Of a stretch of DNA of 64,000 nucleotides, positions 52,490 through 62,440 are shown piece by piece. The position numbers were made by a program, and so were the translations under genes. Source of the stretch: Prorocentrum cordatum (Eukaryota; Sar; Dinophyceae; Prorocentrales; Prorocentraceae); contig CAUYUJ010004988.1 in assembly GCA_963575745.1 (NCBI GenBank), positions 1 to 64,000 on the forward strand. The letters are read 5' to 3'. Each line of letters opens with the position of its first letter. Position 1 is the stretch's first letter. Below the pieces are notes generated by a model. The model was not told where the DNA came from, did not search any database, and saw nothing but the letters and a program-made list of their open reading frames with translations.

Positions 52490-52850
52490 GGGGACACTCT
52501 TGGGGCCTCCTGGGAGCTTCCTGGGAGCCTCTTGGAAGCATCCTTGGGCCTCTTGGAGGCCTTTGGGGGTTTCTTGGGGGCCTCTTTAGCCGTCTTCGTG
52601 GGCTCCTGGCACGTCTGACAATGTCGGAAGCCGTCTTGGGGGACTCTCTGGGCCCTCTTGGGGTCCTCTTGGGGTGCTCCAGGGCAGTCTTGGAGGCCAT
52701 CTTGGGCGTCTTGGAGGCTCTTGGGCCCTCTTGGGGCCCTCTTAGGGCCATCTTGGGGGCCTCTTCGGCCGTTCTGAGGACATCCTAGAGGCCTCTTGGG
52801 CGATCTTGGGGCGATCTTCTGGGGCTCTTGGGCCGTCTCGGGCCGTCGGT
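52490..52850 (-). repeat. CCAAGACGGCCC-type repeat array, reverse orientation
   Basis: CTTGGGGGCCTCTTTAGCCG units. It ends in GCCGAAAAAAAACTAAATGC and CAAAGTCCTTCAA, repeated at the end of the next array. Confidence 0.8.
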
Positions 52851-52904
52851 AAGCCGAAAAAAAACTAAATGCCAAAGTCCTTCAACAACCAACGGAAGAT
52901 CAAT

Positions 52905-53250
52905 GACTTGGGCCTCTTCGGGCCTTCCTGGAGGCCCTCTTGGAGGCCTCTTGGGCCGCACTGGGCCATCTTAGAGCCATCTTGGGCCGTCCTGGTGGGC
53001 GCCTGGCCCGTCTGGCGCCGTCGGAAGCCGTGTTGGGGGCCTCTCTGAGCCGACTTGGGGCCCTCTTGGAATGCTCCAGGGCCGTCTTTGAAGCTCTATT
53101 GGGTGTGTTAGAAGCCTCTTGGGCCGTCTTTGGGCCCTCTTGGGGCCGTCTTGGGGGCCTCTCTTGGGCGATCTTTAGGGCTCTTGGGCCGTCTCGGGCC
53201 GTCGGTAGGCCGAAAAGAAATAAATGCCAAAGTCCTTCAAACACCGACGG
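52905..53250 (-). repeat. CCAAGACGGCCC-type repeat array, reverse orientation
   Basis: Same family and same terminal block (GTAGGCCGAAAAGAAATAAA, TGCCAAAGTCCTTCAA) as the preceding array. The two are tandem copies of a larger unit. Confidence 0.8.
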
Positions 53251-53724
53251 ATGATCAATGATTTGGCTCGACAAGTCGAGAAGCCCAAACATGTTGGAAA
53301 TACTGAGCCCAAGAGGAATCAAAAGGATCGTTGGCTCTCGGGATCCTCTCGGGCAGGCTCTCGGAGCTGCCCTGGGGCGCGCGTTAGGCCATCTTGGAAC
53401 CACCTTGGTCTTGGACCGGCCGAGTTGCGATTCGAGACGCCCTTGGGCCCTGCGGGCTCTTGGAGGTTGCTTGGCCCGTCTTGGACCCCTCCTGGCCCCG
53501 AGACAAGAATCGCGCGCCACCGCTCGGAGCCCAGGGGATGCGCGCCAAGTCCAAGGAGATGTGAGAGTTTGGGGCGGGCCCGTTCGAAGACTCCTCAAGA
53601 GGGAGGACGAGGGCTCAAGGAATCGACCAAGGACACTCCAACTCGCGCTAGGTCGGGCATGTCCTCCTGCAGGGGGGGGGCTGGACGAAAACAACAAATA
53701 ATAAAGCAACGCCGCACATGACCA
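53251..53724. other. No recognisable gene
   Basis: Scattered CTTGGACC and CTTGGGCC units continue the repeat character. No domain. Confidence 0.5.
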
Positions 53725-53730
53725 ACGCAA

Positions 53731-53862
53731 ATGAATATCGGAGCTCCACCGCGCCAAGGGGCATGACTGCGCGAAGCGCCCTGAGTCAAACTGTTGCTGC
53801 GAGTGCTGCTTCGCCCAGCGGTCAAGAGAACGAGCGAGCGGGCCAGCTGGCGGCGAGAGCGT
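53731..53862 (-). repeat. Split direct repeat B3
   Basis: Starts GGAGCTCCACCGCGCCAAGG and ends GCCAGCTGGCGGCGAGAGC. Shorter than B1 and B2. Confidence 0.75.
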
Positions 53863-53940
53863 CGTGCCTCGAAACTTGAGCCCGAACGGGCAGCGGCGCT
53901 CTCCCGCTCACTAGATCATTCACGTGCCGGAACTAATCAT
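53863..53940 (-). repeat. Split direct repeat A3
   Basis: GCCTCGAAACTTGAGCCCGA to GGAACTAATCAT; near copy of A1 and A2. Confidence 0.85.
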
Positions 53941-54167
53941 GAACCTCGGAGCTCCACCGCGCCAAGGGACATGACTGCGCGAAGCGCCCTGCATCAAACT
54001 TTTGCTGCGGGTGCTGCTTCGCCCAGTGATCAAGAGAACGAGCGAGCGGGCCAGCTGGCGGCGAGAGCCGCGCTTGCGGGATCGCGAGGGCGCAGAAGCA
54101 AGACCTCGACCCCCCTTGAGGGACAGAGGTCGCACAGGAGAGGTGGCAGTACCGGGGCGGCTGGTGG
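53941..54167 (-). repeat. Split direct repeat B2
   Basis: Same B sequence, extended by the block ending GACCTCGACCCC and about 57 further bases before A2. Confidence 0.8.
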
Positions 54168-54243
54168 GCGCCTCGAAACTTGAGCCCGAACGGGCAGCGG
54201 CGCTCTCCCACTCGCTAGACCATTCATGTGCAGGCACTAATCG
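54168..54243 (-). repeat. Split direct repeat A2
   Basis: GCCTCGAAACTTGAGCCCGA to CAGGCACTAATCGT, nearly identical to A1. Confidence 0.85.
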
Positions 54244-54410
54244 TGAACCTCGGAGCTCCACCGCGCCAAGGGACATGACTGCGCGAAGCACCCTGAATCA
54301 AACTTTCGCCGCAGCTTCACCCAGCGATCAAGAGAACGAGCGAGCGGGCCAGCTGGCGGCGAGAGCCGCGCTGGTGTGATCGCGAGGGCGCAGATACAAG
54401 ACCTCGACCC
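54244..54410 (-). repeat. Split direct repeat B1
   Basis: GAACCTCGGAGCTCCACCGC to AGACCTCGACCCC. This is the inner B copy next to the coding region. Confidence 0.8.
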
Positions 54411-54764
54411 CTACCCATTCGCCAGAAGCGCCCTGGCCTGGCCACGACAGGACGCGCCAGAGTCTGACAGAGCTCCATGGGATAAGGGCGCGCTCTCGCG
54501 GTCCAAAAAACACCGTTTGGGCCTTTTCCCTTTAAAGCAACGTGTCGTTTACCAGTCGCACTGCATCTATCTTGGCTGCTTTCGCATCGTCTGTGCTGCG
54601 AATGCACTGGCGGCCAATTGAAGAGGAGAAATGTCGTCGCCTTACGCCGCGGCACCTGATGCTGACAGAAATCCACATGCGCTCACTCTTCTTTGGCATG
54701 GCTCGCTATCGAGCGGAGTCCGGCATCGCAGCGGCTCGCGCTGGGCAGTCCCCAGATATCCTCA
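54411..54764. other. Element 3' region, no frame recognised
   Basis: Between the recombinase remnant and repeat B1. No domain. Confidence 0.5.
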
Positions 54765-56072
54765 TCACTTCTCAGCGGCGGCGGGCCTCGACCATCCAGC
54801 TTTCTGGCTCTCGACCGCGTCTTGCAGTCCAGGCCGACATGGGCGCCCATGATGGCCCCGCTCTGGACGCGGCTCAGAAGCGCGTCGATGACGCCTGGGC
54901 TCCGAAGGTCCGCGCCGCAGCCGTCGGCGATGTCCCAGCCCTGCGAAGCCCGCCCAGCGGCGGCGACAGCTCGGGCCAGGCGCGCGGGCACATAAGCTCG
55001 ACGAAGGGAGCTCGGCGCGACTGCGGCACGGCCCCGCGCCCAAAGATCCGCCGCGGCGGCTCGCCGTCGTCGCCGCTTGCCGCGGACCTCGGCGCGCCGC
55101 CTGTAGCCCCCGCGGGGGCCTCTCTCCCTGGCGGGTCGACCCCGGCGCCGTCTCCGGCACCCCGTGGAGCTCGTCGGGCGCCGCGTCGGCCTGCTCGCGG
55201 GCGGCGGCGCCCAGCTCGGCGAGCTCCTGCTGCAGCAGCGCGCGCGCCTCGTGCCGCTTCATACCGTAGCCCGAGGCCCAGCGCCCGCGGCCCTTGATCT
55301 CGGCGAGAGACCAGATCCGGCACAGGCGGTCGCGCGACGGGCCGCCGCGTCTGAGCTGGTAGGGGGCGCAGTGCCGCCCCGGGCGCACGAGCTGCAGCGC
55401 GCGCCGCCAGGGCCGCCCAAGCTCCTTGGAGCCGAAGGGCAGCGTCGTCGGGGCGGCGGCGCGGCACCTCGCCGCCAGCGGGCCCAGCCACGGGACCTCG
55501 ACCGAGTCCAGGAGGACGCTCTCGTCCGCGAGGCCCCCCTCGGACCGAGGGGCGCAGGTTGGAACCGTAGTGCTTGCGCGAGCCGCTGGGGGGAAGACGT
55601 CCTGCTCTCGGTGGCCGAGGGCCTCGCTTGGCCTGAAGTAGGCCCAGAACATCACCACTATCCTGATCGCCACCTCCGGGGCCGCGAGGTCGCGATCGTG
55701 CTGGCCAGCAGCGCCGTGACCTGCCAAGGGATTGGCGGCCGCGTCTGCCCTGGATCGAGGCGCCCCCAGCCCTGGGGCGCCCTCGAAAATCGAGGCAGGC
55801 GGAGCGACCCCTTTCGGGGGGTGTCTGGGCGCTCCGAGAGCAACGCGGCATAGGTCTTCAGCAAAACGGCCCTCTCGAGCCCTGTGCCCCAGGCGAAGTC
55901 GGCGCAGTTCGTCAGCGCCAAGTCGGCGCCCGCGGCGGTCGCGAGCGGGAGGCTGCGAGCAGCTGCGGAACTCTGGAACTCCGCCAGGGCCTCTTGGCAG
56001 TTGCACTGGGTCTGCGGGGCCACCGCGTTCCACTCCAGGAAGCCTCTCTCGTCGGGCCCCAGCAAGTGGCAA
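54765..56072 (-). pseudogene. Tyrosine recombinase remnant
   Basis: The C-terminal catalytic part reads EVAIRIVVMFWAYFRPSEAL (Arg I), ESVLLDSVEVPWLGPLAARC, then PYQLRRGGPSRDRL and EIKGRGRWASGYGMKRHEAR. In the family I recall, the pattern is R...LRHxGxS...RGRW...RY. Here Arg stands where His is expected in LRRGG, and His where the nucleophilic Tyr is expected in KRHEA. Both changes would abolish activity. The N-terminal part (LLKTYAALLSERPDTPRKGS, TRPPIPWQVTALLASTI) lies in another phase of the overlapping 55,658-56,413 frame, with a frameshift near 55,680. Assignment is by motif order. Confidence 0.6.
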
Positions 56073-56413
56073 GGGCCTGAGGTCTCCTGACCCCTCGCGC
56101 CCCTCTCCGCCCTGGAGGCGCCGATGAAGGGGCGGCCCTCCAAGAAGTCCTTCCTCGCCAAGCTGCGGCCAGCTACCTCTCCCGCGCTGCCGGGCCGAGG
56201 CGGCTTACGGCCCGACCTCGGCCCCCAGCAGCGCGAACCCCCATCGGCCGCGTTGAGCTCTGAGGGGACCCAACGGCGCTCGGGCTTCGAACCACTATCA
56301 ACGGATAGAGCGGCCTCGCGACGGCAACATATTAGAGGCGCAAAAGCGGCGCACCCTCCATATCCCAAAGCCAGCGCAGTCCGAAAATTACCTAGCAGCT
56401 TGAGCGGACGCAT
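55658..56413 (-). pseudogene. End of RNase H and N-terminal recombinase region
   Basis: Contains RRWVPSELNAADGGSRCW, matching the VPSELNxADxxSR pattern at the end of DIRS/pararetroviral RNase H domains. An Arg-rich linker and the N-terminal recombinase helices follow. This phase closes at 55,658, where the catalytic half continues in another phase. Confidence 0.55.
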
Positions 56414-56526
56414 CCCCCCAAAAAGGCCCGATTCCTCAAAGTGCGCCTGGGGGTCATGTTCGCGGCCCTCCCCATGGCAATAGCGACGGGCTCCATGACG
56501 CGAACCCTGGCCGAGGCAACCTGCTT

Positions 56527-56907
56527 CTATGCGCCGCCCCGAAGAGCCTCAAGAGGGACCTCGTTGAAGCCGGGGTTGAGCTCCCGGGGGCCCCACTGGC
56601 GGTCCCCGTCGGAGATCCTCGGGGCCTTCATGGTGGAGGTGCCCCTGAACGCGTCCAACGGGGGCGGCCCCTCGTCAGCATGGTGGAGACCTCCTGGGCC
56701 CAAAGCGGACTGACGTGCTTGAATCGCCGATGACGTCCGACGTCTCCATCTCTCACTGACTGATCCAACATTCTTGACAGGTGAAAGCGGAAGGACTGTT
56801 TCGCGAGCGGCCATCCCTGCGAGACAGGCGTCGTGCGCTGTGACCACGGGGCCCCACGGCAGCCCGAGGTCGGCCGCCATGAGCAGAAGCAGGCGACGGA
56901 ACTGCAA
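56527..56907 (-). pseudogene. RNase H N-terminal fragment
   Basis: GPVVTAHDACLAGMAARETV resembles the Asp-containing first strand of RNase H (usually VVTDAS.xG.G). KNVGSVSERWRRRTSSAIQA resembles the GxxSERWRF segment of dinoflagellate relatives as I recall them. The upstream RT is missing. Confidence 0.45.
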
Positions 56908-57076
56908 GACTTCGCATTCAGCTGATGGCCGGAGACGGGCGCGCCCGCTGTAATAGTCTCCTACGAAATCGTAGCAAGTTTCTGAGCATACATAACATAT
57001 CCCTCCTCCACATGATGTGATCTATCATTTGAGGGAGTTTCTGTGGAACTCACGTCATCCTCACCCCCGGTGCGAA

Positions 57077-58035
57077 GAGCACGAGTCCAGAGCGGCCTCC
57101 GGCACCGTTTCCGGACAGATCCGCTGGATCCGGTGGATCCGCCGACGAATCCCAAACCGGCGCCCTCGCTTGAGACATCCTCACAAAACGGGCCCCGGGG
57201 GAGATGCCCAGAGGAGCCCAGAGCGGCCTCCAGCACCGTTTCCGGACGGATCCGCTGGATCCGGTGGATCCGCCGACGAATCCCAAACCGGCGCCCTCGC
57301 TTGAGACATCCTCGCAAAACCGGCCCCGGGGGGGATGCCCAGAGGAGCCCAGAGCGGCCTCCGGCACCGTTTCCGGACGGATCCGCTGGATCCGCTGGAT
57401 CCGGTGACGAATCCCAAACCGGCGCCCTCGCCTGAGACATCCTCACAAAACGGGCCCCGGGGGGGATGCCCAGAGGAGCCCAGAGCGGCCTCCGGCACCG
57501 TTTCCGGACGGATCCGCTGGATCCGCTGGATCCGGTGACGAATCCCAAACCGGCGCCCTCGCCTGAGACATCCTCACAAAACGGGCCCCGGGGGGGATGC
57601 CCAGAGGAGCCCAGAGCGGCCTCCGGCACCGTTTCCGGACGGATCCGTTGGATCCGGTGGATCCGCCGACGAATCCCAAACTGGCGCCCTCGCCTGGGAC
57701 ATCCTCACAAAACGGGCCCCGGGTGAAATGCCCAGAGGAGCCCAGAGCGGCCTCCGGCACCGTTTCCGGGCGGATCCGCTGGATCCGGTGGATCCGCCGA
57801 CGAATCCCAAACCGGCGCCTTCGCCTGAGACATCCTCACAAAACGGGCCCCGGGGGGGATGCCCAGAGGAGCCCAGAGCGGCCTCCTGCACCGTTTCCGG
57901 ACGGATCCGCTGGATCCAGTGGATCCGCCGACGAATCCCAAACCGGCGCCCTCGCCTGAGACATCATCACAAAACGGGCCCCGGGGGGGATGCCCAGAGG
58001 AGCCCAGAGCGGCCTCCGGCATCGTTTCCGGACCG
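57077..58035. repeat. 131-bp satellite, about 7 copies
   Basis: Units begin at 57,204, 57,335, 57,466, 57,597, 57,728, 57,859 and so on, exactly 131 bp apart. Each contains GGATCCGCTGGATCCGGTGG and GGGCCCCGGGGGGGATGCCC. 131 is not a multiple of three, so each copy shifts phase and no protein can be encoded across it. Confidence 0.97.
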
Positions 58036-58074
58036 AAGACCTGACGGCATAACACGTCTGGATATGCCGACGGG

Positions 58075-58292
58075 GGCGGAGGAGGATGAGGAGAAGGCGG
58101 AAGAGGAGGACCAGGGTGCGGGAGGAGGAGGAGGATGACCAGGAGTGGGATGAGGAGGAGGAGGATGAACAGGAGTAGGAGGAGGAGGAGGAGGAGGAGG
58201 ACGAAGAGGAGAAGGAGGAGGATGCGGTAGGACGATGATGATGATGAGGAGGAGGAGGAGGACGAGGAGGAGGACGAGGAGGAGGAGGAGAT
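58075..58292. repeat. GGA/GAT purine-rich microsatellite
   Basis: GAGGAGGAGGAT-type triplets. Immediately right, a CTCGCCCAGAAGCGCGCGCC block is duplicated at about 58,350 and 58,397. Confidence 0.9.
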
Positions 58293-58629
58293 TTCTCGGG
58301 GCGCGCGATTTTCGCTGACTTCTCGCCGCTGGGTCGCCCCCTCGCGAGCCTCGCCCAGAAGCGCGCGCCCCTTCTTCTCTCGGTCGTTTCCCTCTCGCCC
58401 AGAAGCGCGCGCCCCTTCTTCTATATATACAGAAACTCCCGATCAACCGCAGAGCGGCGGATGTTATGTCCAATGAACCGTTCCACCTCCCCCCAGCGAC
58501 TCGCGGCCGCTGCTCCACCCAGAGCGAGGCCTGACTTGGGCGCTCGGTGCGCTCGGCCAAGGCTGGTGGCGGTCTGTAGCCTCCACCTCCTCATGAATGA
58601 GAACTCCATGACGCTTCCGCTGGGTGCAT

Positions 58630-59289
58630 TCAGGATACTGTTGCAGCGAACCGGGTCGGCGCCGATGACGTCGATGTTCTGCGGGCAGCGGATGTCCCCA
58701 TCGACGGGAGCGGCGGCGAGCGGAAACGCCCGTTCGGCACTCGCGCGTCCCAGACCAACCCCTGGGCCCCGCTCTTCTCGCTGGCGGAGAACGGCGTCGC
58801 CAGATCCTTTGGGCGGCAGGTGAAGCCCAACGTGTTCGCCCGCGCCAGGTCCGAGATGAACGGGTGGTAGGCGGCAGGATCGTTCTTCAAGATCTCATCC
58901 ATGTACGTGGTGATGGGCGGCTTCGAGTCGAGGACCCTCGACCACTTGTCTGGCGTCTTCATCTTCCTGCTCTCGTAGTCGAGCACGTATTTCTTCCCAG
59001 TTGGGTCGAGCACCGTCTCGGCCGCAGGCGCGGCCGCATCCACTTCTGGGATCTCAGCGCGGGATCTGACGTGCTTCGCCGCGGGGCTCGGTGCCTCGCC
59101 CCCGGCGTAGGACCAGGCTGCTGGCCAGGAGCTACTTGGCGGCTCCACGGCAGGTGTAGCGGACCGAAGACGAGGGCGCCGTCTTGACCCGATGCAGAAC
59201 TGTGGCGGCAACAAGACAGTGCGCCGCCGCGGCCCCTCCGCGCTGCTCCCGCGGCGGGCGGGGCGCCTTGGGGCCTGCAATCGCGTCAT
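58630..59289 (-). pseudogene. Reverse transcriptase, N-terminal fingers only
   Basis: WSRVLDSKPPITTYMDEILK, YHPFISDLARANTLGFTCRP, KDLATPFSASEKSGAQGLVW and DARVPNGRFRSPP match the RT entry pattern (FxVxKKxGxxRLVxDxRxxNxxF). The frame then loses similarity and stops at 58,630. The palm with its catalytic Asp pair is not found before the satellite. Upstream is an Ala/Pro/Arg-rich region of no clear role. Confidence 0.5.
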
Positions 59290-59530
59290 TGGCGAGTTGC
59301 TCCGGACGACGCCTGCGAGCCAGCCTCCTCCTCGTAGACATCGAGATTCACCCCGTGGTCGGCTGCGTCGTCTGATAGTGCGGCAGCGGGGAGAGATCGC
59401 GCTGGCGATCTGCCGAAGCCCGGGGAGGAGGAACTACTATGGGGGCCGACGTCGAGCGTCGAGTGACGCGACCGCTGTCGGCCCGAAGGCAGCCAGCCGC
59501 GGGTCGGCCGACCCCCGCGGCGCGAGGCAA

Positions 59531-60685
59531 TCATTGCCCTGGCCCCCCTGCATGGGCGGGGCCACCCTTGCCGCCGCCGCCCTTGGGGCCGCGGCGCAGC
59601 TTCTGCTCCTCCTTCACCTTCCTAGCCTCCTTGAGCACCGCGGCCTCGTCGCGAAGGTTGGCCGCCGCGTGCTTCTGCAGCTGAGGCGCCACCGCTGCTG
59701 CCCCGCGATGGGCCGCCCAGCCCATGTACTCGTCCGCCGCCGAGTAGTCTGGCGCCGAGGGCAAGACCGCGCGGGCGCCCTCGATCACCTGCAGGCGGCG
59801 GCAGAGGAGCTCGGCTATCTGCAGCGCGGGGGCGTCGAGCAGGTCCACGCCGACCATGGACTCGATCACCCTGCACATCACCTCGCGCTCGCGAATCGAA
59901 CGGCCCCCGTCGGGGACGCGGCCTGCCCTGAGCCAGTTCGCCCGGTGCGTGACGGGCGCGAGCCCAGCATCTCGTGGGACGCACAAACACACGCTAATGC
60001 TATATGTTATCCTTGGAGGCGCGCGTCCGTCCCGAACATATAGTACACCCATATTGTAGCATATCGTTTCCCGAGCGGTTTGGCCAGAAAGCGCCCGCCA
60101 AGACGCATAGATTGCAAGATGTATCGGCGCGCACGCGTCGCCCCTGGGTTGGCGACGCACATGTGGTATAAGTATGTTAGGGTGGCGCCGATCTCGCCGC
60201 GAGCGGAGCAGCCAGAGGCAGGAGGGCGGCCCATCCAGCATGAGCCCGCCTTCGGGCTCGCCCCCCACCTGAACGCCCACCGCCTCCGTGAAAGGACGAC
60301 GGCGTGAGCCCTCCTGGCTGAACTTCGCTGGGAGCGCGCGGAGACCGTTGATCACGAACGCATCGATCTCGCCAGCGAGCACCAGCCTGGCCGTCGCGAG
60401 ACCACCTGCGACAGGCACCAGCGCCGAACCGCCCTCGATCACGCCGTTGGCGGAAAGCGGGTCTGGCAGCCTCTCGCCACGCCTGAGCCCGCGAAAGTCT
60501 CCGTGGCGAGCCAGACCGAGTGCGCGACCACCGGGGCGGCGGCATGGGCACCCGCGCGGGCCACCACGCCCGCCTCTCCTCCCTGGCGCGGGGGCGGAGC
60601 CGCGGGCTGGGGAGGGGCACCCAGACCAGCGCCGCCTGCAGCTCCCGCAGCGGCTGGCATGACTCCGCCCACCATCAAGGCGCAA
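59531..60685 (-). CDS. Gag-like or N-terminal frame of the YR element
   Basis: 384 codons. The C-terminal 150 read REREVMCRVIESMVGVDLLD, APALQIAELLCRRLQVIEGA, SAPDYSAADEYMGWAAHRGA, ending in a basic Gly/Lys tail. I recall this block preceding RT in dinoflagellate retroelement proteins. The helical character with basic tail suits a nucleic-acid-binding Gag. The N-terminal third is low-complexity Arg/Pro, probably out of phase. Function inferred from position only. Confidence 0.5.
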   Translation of the reverse strand: MRLDGGRSHASRCGSCRRRWSGCPSPARGSAPAPGRRGGRGGPRGCPCRRPGGRALGLARHGDFRGLRRGERLPDPLSANGVIEGGSALVPVAGGLATARLVLAGEIDAFVINGLRALPAKFSQEGSRRRPFTEAVGVQVGGEPEGGLMLDGPPSCLWLLRSRRDRRHPNILIPHVRRQPRGDACAPIHLAIYASWRALSGQTARETICYNMGVLYVRDGRAPPRITYSISVCLCVPRDAGLAPVTHRANWLRAGRVPDGGRSIREREVMCRVIESMVGVDLLDAPALQIAELLCRRLQVIEGARAVLPSAPDYSAADEYMGWAAHRGAAAVAPQLQKHAAANLRDEAAVLKEARKVKEEQKLRRGPKGGGGKGGPAHAGGPGQ

Positions 60686-61035
60686 TCGCGCTGGAGCTGC
60701 TCGAGCTCGGCCGCGGTCGGCAACTGCCTGAAACGGTGCACCTGCACGGGGTCGACGCCAGGCGGGGTAGAGCCCTGAGTCCGTGACCAGCGCAGCTCCG
60801 CCACATCATCACAGCGAGTGCTCTCAGCGTGATGATCTCCGTCGGCCGTCAGCGTCGAGACGAGCGCAGGGAAGGCCACACTGACCGCGGTGACCAGACG
60901 CTTGTGGAAGAGAGGCGGCCCTGGCATATCGTATTTGATCAAGATGTACTCACCTGGCCGCGCCACTGCGGAGCCCCAACAGAGCCACCTGCTGCCTCGC
61001 ACGCGCCTCGACCGACTCCACCTCCGACGAGCCAC
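60439..61035 (-). CDS. Upstream frame of the YR element
   Basis: Contains RPGEYILIKYDMPGPPLFHK and GVDPVQVHRFRQLPTAAELE, then an Ala/Gly linker. I associate the RxGEYxxxxxD...FHxRL pattern with an unnamed domain in dinoflagellate retroelement proteins. It overlaps the next frame in another phase. Function unknown. Confidence 0.45.
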   Translation of the reverse strand: MARRRWSRSRRVRGSRWLCWGSAVARPGEYILIKYDMPGPPLFHKRLVTAVSVAFPALVSTLTADGDHHAESTRCDDVAELRWSRTQGSTPPGVDPVQVHRFRQLPTAAELEQLQRDCALMVGGVMPAAAGAAGGAGLGAPPQPAAPPPRQGGEAGVVARAGAHAAAPVVAHSVWLATETFAGSGVARGCQTRFPPTA

Positions 61036-61435
61036 GCCTCTGACTGTGAGCAGCTGAGGTGGCCACCGCGCCTGCGACCGCGCCGAGGATGCCGAAGGAC
61101 ACCTTTTCCTCGGTCCATGCTCGCCTCACCGCGAGGCCCGCCACGCCCTCGCAGGGAGGGCAGCTCACGTTGACCAGCGGCGCCGTGCACACGGACGCTG
61201 GGCAGAAGGGCGCGGGGCAGGAAATGTTCGCCCGCGGGCATGCCAGCGACACAGGAGGGCAGCTCTGCACCGTCGAGATCACCACCTGGCGCAGAGCCGC
61301 CAACTCCAGCCCGCGGATGGCAGCTGACTGGAGGGCTGCAAGGACGGGAGGGCAGGAAACCCCACCGAAGAACTCCTGCCTCGAAGCTTGAGCCCGGACG
61401 GGCAGCGGCGCTCTCCCACTCTCTAGAGCCTTCAC
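60950..61435 (-). CDS. Cys-Pro-rich N-terminal segment of the YR element
   Basis: 161 codons. Regularly spaced SCPPV, SCPAPFCP and SCPPCE motifs around residues 28-100 are followed by a hydrophobic stretch FGILGAVAGAVAT that could span a membrane, then Arg-rich sequence. It begins inside repeat A1. A possible first protein of the element. No named family. Confidence 0.4.
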   Translation of the reverse strand: MKALESGRAPLPVRAQASRQEFFGGVSCPPVLAALQSAAIRGLELAALRQVVISTVQSCPPVSLACPRANISCPAPFCPASVCTAPLVNVSCPPCEGVAGLAVRRAWTEEKVSFGILGAVAGAVATSAAHSQRRGSSEVESVEARARQQVALLGLRSGAAR

Positions 61436-61452
61436 GTGCAGGCACTAATCAT
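61376..61452 (-). repeat. Split direct repeat A1 (5' end of the element)
   Basis: GCCTCGAAGCTTGAGCCCGG to CAGGCACTAATCAT. Similarity to A2/A3 ends exactly at the element edge. Confidence 0.85.
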
Positions 61453-61589
61453 ATTGAATCGTCCCCACACTTTTTCCCTACCTAGGCTCTGCCTAGAAGG
61501 GTTCTTACTCTCTTAGCTTAAAGGGGCCGGGCAGTGTAAAGCGCCCCGGGCGGTTCCCCCAGTCCCCGCCCCGCGGTTCCCCCCAGTCC

Positions 61590-62440
61590 CCTGGGAGCTT
61601 TAGCTTTAGCTTTAGCTGTAGCTTTAGGCTTAGCTTTAGCTTAGCTTTAGCTTAGCTGTAGCTTAGCTTTAGCTTAGCGTTTCGCTTAGTGTTAGCTTAG
61701 ATGTAGCTCAGACTTAGCTTAGCTTGAGCTTAGCTGTAGCTTAGCTTTAGCTTAGAATTAGCGTAGCTTTAGCTTAGCTTTAGCTTAGCTTTAGCTTAGC
61801 TATAGCTTAGCTTTAGCTTAGCGGTTGCTCAGTTTTAGCTTAGCTGTAGCTTAGATTTAGCTTAGTGTTAGCTTAGCGTTAGCATAGATTTAGCTTAAAA
61901 TTAGCTTAGCGTTAGCTTTAGATTTAGCTTTAGCTTAGTTTTAGCTTAGCTTTAGCTTAGCTTTAGCTGAGCTGTAGCGTAGCTTTAGCTTAGCGTTTCG
62001 CTTAGCTTTTCGCCTAGTGTTTAGCTTAGCTTTAGCTTAGCTTTAGCTTAGCGTTAGCTTAGCTTTAGCTTAGCTGTAGCTTAGCTTTAGCTTAGCTTTA
62101 GTTTAGCGTTGGCTTAGCTTTAGTTTAGCTTCAGCGTAGCGTTAGCTTAGCGTTAGCTTAGCTTTAGCTTAGCTTTAGCTTAGCTTCAGCTTAGTGTTCG
62201 TTTTAGCTTTAGCTTTAGCTTAGCTTTAGCTTAGCTTTAGCTTAGCTGTAGCTCAGCTGTAGCTCAGCTTTAGCTTAGCTTTAGTTTAGCTTTAGCTTAG
62301 CTTAAGCTTATAGTTAGCTTAGTTTTAGCTTAGGTTTAGCTTCGATGTAGCTTAGCTCTAGCTTAGCTTAAGTGTAGATTTAGCTTAGCTTTAGCTTAGC
62401 TGTAGCTTAGCTGTAGCTTAGCTTTAGCTTAGCTTTCCTG
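61590..62440. repeat. TTTAGCTTAGC satellite
   Basis: Units of 6-12 bp built from TTTAGC and TTAGC cover about 850 bp, far more AT-rich than the surroundings. Variants include GTAGC, GTTAGC and TTCGC. It resembles but is not the TTTAGGG telomere repeat. Confidence 0.95.

Larger units (their letters stand above)
53725..61452 (-). mobile_element. Tyrosine-recombinase (PAT/DIRS-like) retroelement, decayed
   Basis: Minus-strand remnants in order: Cys/Pro-rich N-terminal protein, Gag-like helical frame, RT finger region, RNase H, tyrosine recombinase. The ends have the split-direct-repeat arrangement of PAT/Kangaroo-type elements. Repeat A lies at the 5' end (61,376-61,452). The 3' end reads B, A, B with an extra A, B unit. 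The RT palm is missing, its place taken by a 131-bp satellite and a GGA tract. YR elements integrate with a recombinase instead of a DDE integrase. Frames are broken, so this copy is dead. Right and left limits come from the repeat ends. Confidence 0.65.

Noticed and set aside
57077-58035. Gly/Pro/Asp-rich proteins of about 105 codons on both strands
   Set aside because: The 131-bp period shifts phase each unit. The apparent proteins are staggered copies of the same repeat.
61590-62440. Telomeric repeat
   Set aside because: Units are TTTAGC/TTAGC mixtures, not TTTAGGG, and are internal to the window with other satellites beyond.
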